A stretch of DNA of 64,000 nt from Mycocentrospora acerina (Eukaryota > Ascomycota > Dothideomycetes > Pleosporales), in contig JAKUHH010000234.1 in the NCBI GenBank assembly GCA_022701365.1, positions 170,991 through 234,990 of the forward strand, in the 5' to 3' direction. A program made the translations under genes and the position numbers. Each line of letters opens with the position of its first letter. Position 1 is the stretch's first letter. This document shows, in pieces, positions 56,949 to 64,000 of this stretch. The notes under the pieces were generated by a model. The model was given only the letters and a program-made list of their open reading frames with translations, was not told the origin of the DNA and did no database searches.

Positions 56949-58648
56949 ATGAATGGATCAGCTTGCAGCTTTAAACCTGCTACCTACCATGCCGCACCCA
57001 AGGGGAAAATCTACGGCCAGCAGCAGCAAAGTAGTACACCTAGTCCGGTGAGCGCTCGCCCTCCATCCTCCCCTTACCTAGAGGCTCGGCTCTTCAACTT
57101 GGAGGAACAACATGGGTCTTTGCGCTCGGATGTCGATAAACTGGCAGAGATGTGTCATAGTCTCCATACCTCGGTCGAAAAATTGAAGCGAGGCAGCTGG
57201 CCGATGCATGTCGGTCCCTTTCAAGAATACGACCCTCTTCAGTCACATCAGAGCGCCCTGCGTTTTCAGGAGGAATTTGAACAAACTACTCGCGAGATTC
57301 AGGAGTCAGTTGATGGTGGTGCTAACAATGAGAACAAGATGAACGGCACAGTTATTTTGAAAGACAGCAGCAGTGTGCCTCCCCATCTGAGAACAAAGAG
57401 TGTGTCTAGCAATGGAGCAAGTGCAAAGTCAGTTCCACCGCACTTGCGAGGTATCACAAAGGCCGAGGGAGAAATGATCACCGAGTATGTTTTCTGAGAA
57501 CTTGACAAATGGATCTTCACCTTTGGTTACTAATTATTGTTGCAGGGTCCCAGGACCATTCGCGGACAAGACAAAAGACAAGTATGAGCCTCTTGTAACT
57601 GACGGCCCAATTGATACTTCTGTTGTCAAGCGGCCTGCATCGATTCCAAGTCCGCCTTCTTCGACTCCAACAGCTGTCCAAGATGACATTCTGAACAAAG
57701 ATGTCGAGTATTTGACCTTGGACAAAGGATGGCAACCTCACTACGTGAATACGCTACAGCCTCTGCATTTTGACGTTCTATCAAAAATTCCCTCGAAGAA
57801 TATGATCACGTTCCATCCAGAGTTCATCAAAAACCATCTAGCAGGCGTTCTCTGGTCTCCAGGTCTTCGATTCATCAATACTGCCGGACCTGTTATCCTC
57901 AAAAATCGAACATATTATGAGATGGACCCTAAGGTTGACCCTTACATTCCAACTTCTCCTGGTAATCATGGCGCTAAGCTCACTGCATTCTTCAACAAGT
58001 CTCCAGAAGAGACACACGGCGATCTCTTTGCAGAGGGTGCGAATTCTTACGAGAATGTTCCAATGTTTGTCGAGCAGAAGGATGGCAAAGGTCAGATCCG
58101 CTTCGTATACTTTGGAAACTACTCGCAGACTCGTTGGTCCGATAAGCTTGACTATGACACAATGAAAACCAAAGTTCCCCAACACGTCAAAGAATACTGG
58201 GCCAAAGAACTGGCTGATACCGTCCTTCGCGAAGACTGGGTCACTGAAGCACTCAAGAAGCATTTTTTTCCTAAACCTGAATACGAAGGACGTATCTACG
58301 CTACTTTCACAGACACCACAACAGTTGATTCCGAGGAGGAGGTTAAGTGCAACCAAGAGATGGCTAAGGACGTGAGGCGCTATGTCGAAAGCCTTCGCGA
58401 ATGGGAGCGCGAAGCCACTATGAAGACTGCACACATTAAGGAGCAGGCTATTCTTGATGCATTCGATGCTGTAAGTGTGTGTGGTCTTGTATCAAAATGG
58501 GGAAATTAACATGAACCAGGCTGATGTCGATGACCCGCCCGCACTTCGCCTCTGGTGGGAGTATCTCGAGTGCATCGATTGGAACAAGGACTTTTACAAC
58601 CTGCTCGTCACCCTCCAGTCCCGCGATAAGGAGCGGTATCTTGCTTGA
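56949..58648 (+). CDS. fungal protein resembling the DUF6697 family
   Basis: Exons 56949-57484, 57546-58470 and 58520-58648 give 529 residues. Introns are 61 bp (GTATGT, CTAAT branch, TGCAG) and 49 bp (GTAAGT...CCAG). Residues 1-180 are low complexity with a short coiled coil (LEARLFNLEEQHGSLRSDVD) and two VPPHLR motifs. The folded part (about 240-529) starts at VEYLTLDKGWQPHYVNTLQP and includes MITFHPEFIKNHLAGVLWSPG, a FVYFGNYSQTRWSDKLDYD block, VREDW-like helices and the C-terminal LRLWWEYLECIDWNKDFYN. I associate this layout with the fungal DUF6697 family from memory; the family name is less certain than the gene itself. No enzymatic motif is recognised. Confidence 0.78.
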
Positions 58649-59545
58649 ACATGCTTGGCGTGGTACAGTGAGATCGCTGGGCAGTCTGTCGGAACGGTGC
58701 AACATGGGGAACTCGGCGTGAGCTTGCGATAATATAGAGACGTTGATTAGTCGCAAACTAAAGAGTATGATTCTACACCTCGGAGTCAGCTTAAGGTAAG
58801 TTATACACATGATGATGGATTTCGAAAACATCGCAACAAAAGTCTTTCAGGAAACAATATTCTCCCGATTCTCCTCTCCGCTCATTCAGCACACATTTGC
58901 TACACATTTATCATGGTCCATCATCATGATGGTGCCTGGGACACTACTAGAACATATAAAATTATGATTTCACTATTTCTTCGTAGATGAAGAAGCATCA
59001 TTTTCCAATCCATTATGACTTTGTGCCAGAAACTTAATCAAGGAAGAAAAGGCGGCTTTGGACGCCTGCACGTCGTCTTTAGTTTAGTAGTTAGATAAAT
59101 TTATTGTTGATTTTCGCTTCTTCACAGCCATGCATCTCTCTTCATAGTTTTGTTCAATAAAGAAATACTTGTTTGACAATGTCGCATCAATACCAATTGG
59201 CCCACGAGCAGCGCACAACGAACTTTCTTACAAATTATCAAAACCTAGTATCACGGAATAAGTGAAAAGTTATTAAATTAGGCGCATAGTTTTCAGGCCT
59301 AATTTCTTTCCTCCGTAGATACTCAGCCCGCTACTGTGTCCGTGCACTTGACGCCTGGATTCACTTAACGCCTTATATCACTAAACCTACCCTAAACCTT
59401 AACGCGTTACAACTCTACTAATTTATGTCTAATTAAAGATGTACCAAAAGAAATAGACTTACTCTATATAAATAAATCTTTTTCTATATAAAAATAGCAA
59501 AAAAGTATAGTATTAATTAATCTATGCATTTATAAAAGTACTAAG
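58649..59545. other. 3' flank grading into the AT-rich block
   Basis: No gene. Base composition shifts to strongly AT-rich, TA-dinucleotide-rich sequence at about 59380. Confidence 0.6.
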
Positions 59546-59550
59546 CTTGT

Positions 59551-59813
59551 TGTTAAGAACCTTCTAACTTTACATTACTAAGCAAGTAGAGTCTTTGTTT
59601 AGTACACATGTATGATAGTAGTATTTTTTAGATTACTTACTACCTTTCTTATAATAATTCTATAGTAGCCTATATAAGAGTCTCTTAGCAGTCTAAACAG
59701 TACATATACTAAGAGAGGGGTATAAGGTTCCTGTAGTGCTCTAGTACAGAACACCTTAGTATTAATACCTAGGAGTAACCTCCGCTAGTCCTAATCGGGG
59801 TGCAATCCTGACA
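59551..59813 (-). mobile_element. solo LTR (minus orientation) with 5-bp target site duplication
   Basis: 263 bp, starting TGTTAAGAACC and ending ATCCTGACA on the plus strand, that is TG...CA ends read on either strand. It is flanked on both sides by the perfect direct repeat CTTGT (59546-59550 and 59814-59818). It is an inverted, diverged copy of the LTR at 60378-60641. No internal domain is attached, so it is a solo LTR left by LTR-LTR recombination. Confidence 0.85.
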
Positions 59814-59818
59814 CTTGT

Positions 59819-60377
59819 AACAACGCAGGTTATAAGCAAGTGATCTAAATAGGGTCTAAAATGTCTACTACTAGGCATATAGGAGTGCTAGGACTAGAGG
59901 GTAACTAAATCTACTATTCTCTATACCTATAGGTCTTATATAAAAGGATATAAGAAAACTACTCTTTAGAATTATATAGGCTATAACTTTATATTCCCTT
60001 TGTTAAGATTACTATCTAAAGTAAGTATAGAATAAGTAGCTATTAAATAAGTAGTTATTAATTTAGAAGTAATAATAAGATATTATATTATTTATATTAT
60101 ACTACCCTCTCTTCTATATAGGCAAGAAGCCTCTTCTTAAAATTATTTAAAAGGGTAATATTTAGACAATATCTAGAACTTATATATTATATCTACTCTT
60201 TTTAATATTTAAAGTAAAAACTATTTTTCTATTCTCTTTATATTTTATTTATTACTTAGGGCTACTTAAAAATGTAGCCTTTTAGCTACTAATATTAGCA
60301 GCATACTATTATATGAAGTAACATAGTAATGTTTTTATCTTTTACTTTAGAAGATAATTTTTCTTTATTATTACTTT
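59819..60377. other. AT-rich spacer between two inverted LTRs
   Basis: About 560 bp, very TA-rich, without ORFs or a recognised domain. Because the solo LTR has its own target duplication, this is the pre-insertion flank, possibly itself RIP-degraded repeat. Confidence 0.6.
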
Positions 60378-60641
60378 TGTCAGGATTGCACCCTGATTGG
60401 AGTGAGCGGAGGTTACTCCTAGGTATCAATACCAAGGAGTTCCGTACCAGAGCACTATGAGAACCTTATACCCCTCTCTTGGTATCTGTTACCATCTAGA
60501 CCACCAAGAGACCCCTATATAAGCTACTACAGAATTGTTATAAGGAAGGTAGCAATTTATCTATAAAATACTACTATTATACATGTATACTATACTAAGA
60601 CTCTACTTACTTAGTAATGTAAAGTAAGAAGGTTCTTAACA
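60378..60641 (+). mobile_element. 5' LTR of a Ty3/gypsy-type retrotransposon
   Basis: 264 bp with TGTCAGGATTGCACC at the left end and AAGGTTCTTAACA at the right end. The CTTATACCCCTCTCTTGG core is shared with the solo LTR. No matching 5-bp repeat follows its right end, consistent with it being attached to the internal region that runs to the window edge. Confidence 0.8.
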
Positions 60642-61824
60642 TTTAAATTGCTCTACCCTATGTTTTTAACTAGGAAATTAGAACATAAGTAACTGCAGGA
60701 GCTTAAACACAGGAAACAGTACCCTAGACAGACAGTCTGTCAGACAGTCTGCCTGCCTAGAAGGCCCTACTAGTAGCTTAGTTAACAGAATCTAGGAAGT
60801 AGACACTAACAACAAAGCAGACTCCCCTAATCTAATAGCTAGTACAGAAACACAAACAAGGCCTAAGGTAGTAGAAACACTACCCTTAGACATTAACTTA
60901 GCTACTATAGGCTAGAATAGTCTAGTAGTGTCTGCTAAAGACTAGGAGTTAGACACTTTACGCACCTAGCTACGCAAGGCCTAACAATAACAGGAACTAG
61001 AACAACTTAAGGAAGTTTAATCTAGATACAAGCAGGGAGACAAAACAGCGCTTATAATAATAGGAAATAGGTTAAAACCTGCAAAAAACTTATTAGCTTT
61101 AGCATTATTAGCCCTTCTACGCCTAGAGCCTCTACAAAGGTACTCTAAGACTAATTAAGCAGAGTACAACTGTTAGGAACAGGATTGCAAGTCCTTTTTT
61201 CTGCAATCCCTATTAAACTTCCTAAAAGCATAATAGGAAGTAGACTTTAGAGTCTTATATATTTTAGAACCTCTTAAAATACTATAGAAAGCCTACTATA
61301 TAACTAAGCAATTCACCTTAGCTACATAGAAGCCTATATAGGCTATCCTAAAGACAGTTATGTTAAACACACTTAGCACTCTATCTAAAAAGAAACAGCA
61401 AGCCTATAATATTCTTAAACATGCCTAACAAAAGCTAAACTAGTCCCTAACAGACCTTATAGACTATCTTAGACTATACTAGGAAAAACTAGGAACATTA
61501 CAGTTATTAGACCTTTAGGTACTCTAGTTTATCTTAGCACTATAATAAGATATCTAGAAAAACCTTTTTCTACTCCTAGTAGACCGCAGGAATACCCTAC
61601 TACTAGTAGAGGAAAATGCAAACGTTATCTATCAGAGAAGAAGTTAAGGCAAGGACTAAAGGGAAACTCTAACCTAAAAAGACCTAGGAAAACCTAAAAA
61701 ATATAGCTATAAGCTAGAAGGGACTAAAAGACCCTATAAGAGGTTAAAAGGAAATAATACAGCCTAGCTGCCTAAGAATAAGCACAGAAAGAGTAACAAA
61801 TACTCTACAAATAAACTAAAGATG

Positions 61825-61866
61825 TGCTATAGGTGCAGAGAGCTAGGTTATATCTAGCCTAACTGC
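61825..61866 (+). pseudogene. gag CCHC zinc knuckle, His replaced by Tyr
   Basis: Codons read CYRCRELGYI, a stop, then PNC: the spacing Cx2Cx4(H)x4C is exact, with TAT where CAT/CAC is expected and TAG in the last spacer. Confidence 0.8.
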
Positions 61867-62769
61867 CTAAACCTAAAAAAGGACAAGAAATCTATAGTTA
61901 AGAATAAAGAGGGAAAAGACAAGGGGCAGAAGGACTAAAGACGTACCTATCTGCCTATATTGCCCTCTTATTAGAAAACAAGGATCTTAGGATATTGCAA
62001 GAAGCCTTGTACCTAAGGCCTACTTACTTGCTTACTATATAAGTTACAGTACAATCCTCTAAGCCTATAGAGGCTATAATTAATAGTAGCTCCTAGCTAA
62101 ACTTAATATTATTATTATTAGCAAAGGAACTTAGCCTCTAAGTTAACCCTCTCCTAAAGCTTCTAGCTAAAAGGGTAGATAGGGGCTAATTAAAGATATA
62201 CAGGACAACTAAGGTTAAAGTGAATATTACAGACTCACGCAGACATATAGAAACCTACTTAATCCTATTTATAGTAACAGACGTAAGAAGGTACAGAATA
62301 TACCTAGGTCTGCTATAGATTAACGCAAGCAATCCTAAGATAAGCTTTACTAGTTAGCAATTGCTTTTTAGAGGAAAGAAGGCAAAAGATTTGCCCCCTT
62401 TTTAAAAAATAGCTATAGAAGAGGCTAAACAATTTAAGAAGAGCATGCATAATCCTAGAACAGATATGTATGCCTGCCTTGTAGGCTTAGTAGGCTAGAG
62501 AGGGACAGAAGACCCTATAAGGGGCTAATTACCCTTATAATATGCAGAATATGCTGATGTAGGGTTAGAGCAAGATGCAAAGGCACTCCCTAAGCACAGC
62601 TCCTACAATCTAGCTATCCTGTTAATACTAGACAGTGTGCTACCCTATTAGCTATTATACAACCTGTTAATAACAGAGTTAGAGATACTTTAGAAGTACC
62701 TAACTAAGTTTATAGCAAGAAAGTAGATCTGCAGATTAAAGTTGCTAGCAAGGGCACTAATACTCTTTA

Positions 62770-63270
62770 TTAAAAAGAAAGATAGTAGCCTAAGGCTTTG
62801 CGTGGACTATAGAGGCTTAAACAAGATCTCTATTAAAAATAGACATCTATTACCCCTTATTTTAGAATTACTTAAACGCCTCTCTTAAGCTAAGTTCTTT
62901 ACTAAGCTTAATATAAGAGAAGCCTACTATATAATTCAGATTGCAGAGGGAGATAAATAGAAGACTGCATTCTGTACACAATACAGCTATTATAAGTATA
63001 CTGTTATGCTATTTAGCCTAACAAACGCACCTGCGCAGTTCTAAGCTTACATAAACTAGGCTCTAATAGGATTGCTTAATGTGTCTTATATAGTCTACTT
63101 AGATAACATACTAATCTACTTAAAAACAGAAGAGGATTATGTAAGACATGTTAAGGAGGTCCTTAATTAATTGCATACAGCAAAGCTATATATTAAGCTT
63201 AGTAAGTGTAAGTAGCACACGCAACGCACAGAGTACCTTAGGTACACAATTTCCCTAAAAGGAATCTACA
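62770..63270 (+). pseudogene. reverse transcriptase domain (left copy)
   Basis: In-frame blocks FIKKKDSSLRLCVDYRGLNK, then FTKLNIREAYYIIQIAEGDK, TQYSYYKYTVMLFSLTNAPA and IVYLDNILIYLKTEEDYVRH follow the gypsy RT order. Stops interrupt at LS*AKFF, DK*KTAF, QF*AYIN and IN*AL. Confidence 0.85.
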
Positions 63271-63519
63271 TTAACTAAGAAAGAGCTTTNCTCTAATAGG
63301 ATTGCTTAATGTGTCTTATATAGTCTACTTAGATAACATACTAATCTACTTAAAAACAGAAGAGGATTATGTAAGACATGTTAAGGAGGTCCTTAATTAA
63401 TTGCATACAGCAAAGCTATATATTAAGCTTAGTAAGTGTAAGTAGCACACGCAACGCACAGAGTACCTTAGGTACACAATTTCCCTAAAAGGAATCTACA
63501 TTAACTAAGAAAGAGCTTT
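63061..63519 (+). repeat. direct duplication of 229 bp around a single N
   Basis: 63061-63289 and 63291-63519 are identical by eye, separated by the N at 63290. It repeats the active-site part of RT. Same pattern as 34650-35708: an overlapping contig join. Confidence 0.85.
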
Positions 63520-63956
63520 AACTATACAGAACTAGCTAAAGCTATGCACAGTGCGCAATATACAGGTATTTATTAGCTTTATAAATTACTATCAGCAATT
63601 TATAGCTAGATTCTTAAGATTAGCGCTCCTATTAACCACTCTAACCCAGAAGGGCCCAAACGCAGCCTAGGGCAGAACAGCTATAAGAAAAGAAGAAAGT
63701 CAACCCCTAGACATAGGGAAAGAAGGCACAGAAGCTTTTAACAAGCTAAAAAACGCGTTCTTAGAAGTACTAATACTAGTTCACTTTAACCCTAAAAGAA
63801 AAACAAAAGTAGAAGTTAATGCTTTAAGAAGGGCAATCACAGGCATTCTAAGCTAGTTAGTGCTAAAAGAGGGCTAAAAACCTTAATAGAGGCCAGTAGA
63901 CTTCTTTTTAAGGAAACTTATCTAAGCAGAGTACAATTACAACACGCATGTAATGG

Positions 63957-64000
63957 TCAGGCGCCCTGCCCTTGCTATTGATACTACGCAATAACCCCAC
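63957..64000. other. GC-normal sequence replacing the expected pol continuation
   Basis: After the RNase H block (AEYNYNTHV) the expected AT-rich pol sequence gives way to about 45 bp of balanced composition without stops of the TAG type. It may be an unmarked junction or element end; the window stops too soon to tell. Confidence 0.35.

Larger units (their letters stand above)
60642..63956 (+). mobile_element. degraded gag-pol of a Ty3/gypsy-type retrotransposon
   Basis: The frame is littered with TAG/TAA codons but the order of domains is clear: a gag CCHC knuckle (61825-61866), reverse transcriptase (about 62690-63270, repeated after the N) and RNase H (about 63790-63945). Substitutions are of transition type on both strands: the knuckle His is Tyr, the RT active-site YLDD reads YLDN, and stops sit where Gln or Trp is expected. 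This is typical of repeat-induced point mutation. The integrase and 3' LTR are not in the window. The element is non-functional. Confidence 0.85.

Noticed and set aside
59385..59400. CCTAAACC-like telomere motif
   Set aside because: A single degenerate occurrence, not an array. The sequence continues into a transposon block.
1..64000. tRNA, rRNA or CRISPR features
   Set aside because: No A/B-box cloverleaf candidates, rRNA-like blocks or spaced direct repeats were found by eye. CRISPR is not expected in a fungus.

Overview
This is a nuclear chromosome window from a filamentous ascomycete (Pezizomycotina). The gene set and its degraded repeats suggest a dothideomycete, perhaps Pleosporales; that placement is inference. 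The evidence is short spliceosomal introns (mostly 44-110 bp, GTRNGY donors, CTAAC/CTAAT branch sites, YAG acceptors), typical fungal proteins (KRE9/KNH1, VMA9, AIM41, BRO1, MDJ1, SAP30, NUP170, DUF6594, DUF8035) and an AT-rich retroelement with RIP-type damage at the right end. All spliced models below were worked out by hand. Each multi-exon model closes to a multiple of three with no internal stop.

Layout. 1-1004: 3' part of mannitol-1-phosphate dehydrogenase. 1005-4740: gene-poor. 4741-6172: unknown polyproline protein (-). 8308-8805: VMA9 (+). 9186-10322: ARV1 (-). 10939-15241: NUP170/NUP155 nucleoporin (-). 15878-16435: AIM41 (+), followed by a decayed tandem array seeded from its own 3' end. 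18109-19804: DUF8035-like Pro-rich protein (+). 20772-21792: EMA19/TMEM97-type EXPERA protein (+). 22652-24559: MFS sugar transporter (+). 24772-25674: bZIP factor (-).

25970-29928 holds an accessory-looking pair of divergent genes: a caspase-like peptidase with a C-terminal membrane anchor (-) and a DUF6594 membrane protein (+), about 1.2 kb apart. 30891-32399: secreted CBM35-GH26 beta-mannanase (-). 32838-34405: M24B prolidase/aminopeptidase P (-). 34650-35708: a duplication around a single N that looks like an assembly join. 35548-36554: KRE9/KNH1 (-). 37201-38163: PHO80-type cyclin (-). 38164-42453: gene-poor. 42454-43564: BTB protein (-). 44537-45877: PAP2-superfamily membrane protein (-). 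47965-51092: BRO1 (-). 52219-53895: MDJ1 (-). 54627-55220: SAP30 (-). 56949-58648: DUF6697-like protein (+).

59.4-64.0 kb is an AT-rich transposon block. It has a minus-oriented solo LTR with a perfect 5-bp target duplication, then a Ty3/gypsy-type element (5' LTR, CCHC knuckle, reverse transcriptase, RNase H) full of transition-type stops. A second single-N duplicated join lies inside its RT. Most other genes are housekeeping: endomembrane and ESCRT (BRO1, VMA9, ARV1), mitochondrial (MDJ1, AIM41, EMA19), nuclear (NUP170, SAP30, cyclin, bZIP) and wall or carbon use (KRE9, GH26, sugar transporter, mannitol cycle). The caspase-like/DUF6594 locus is the best candidate for an uncharacterised system.
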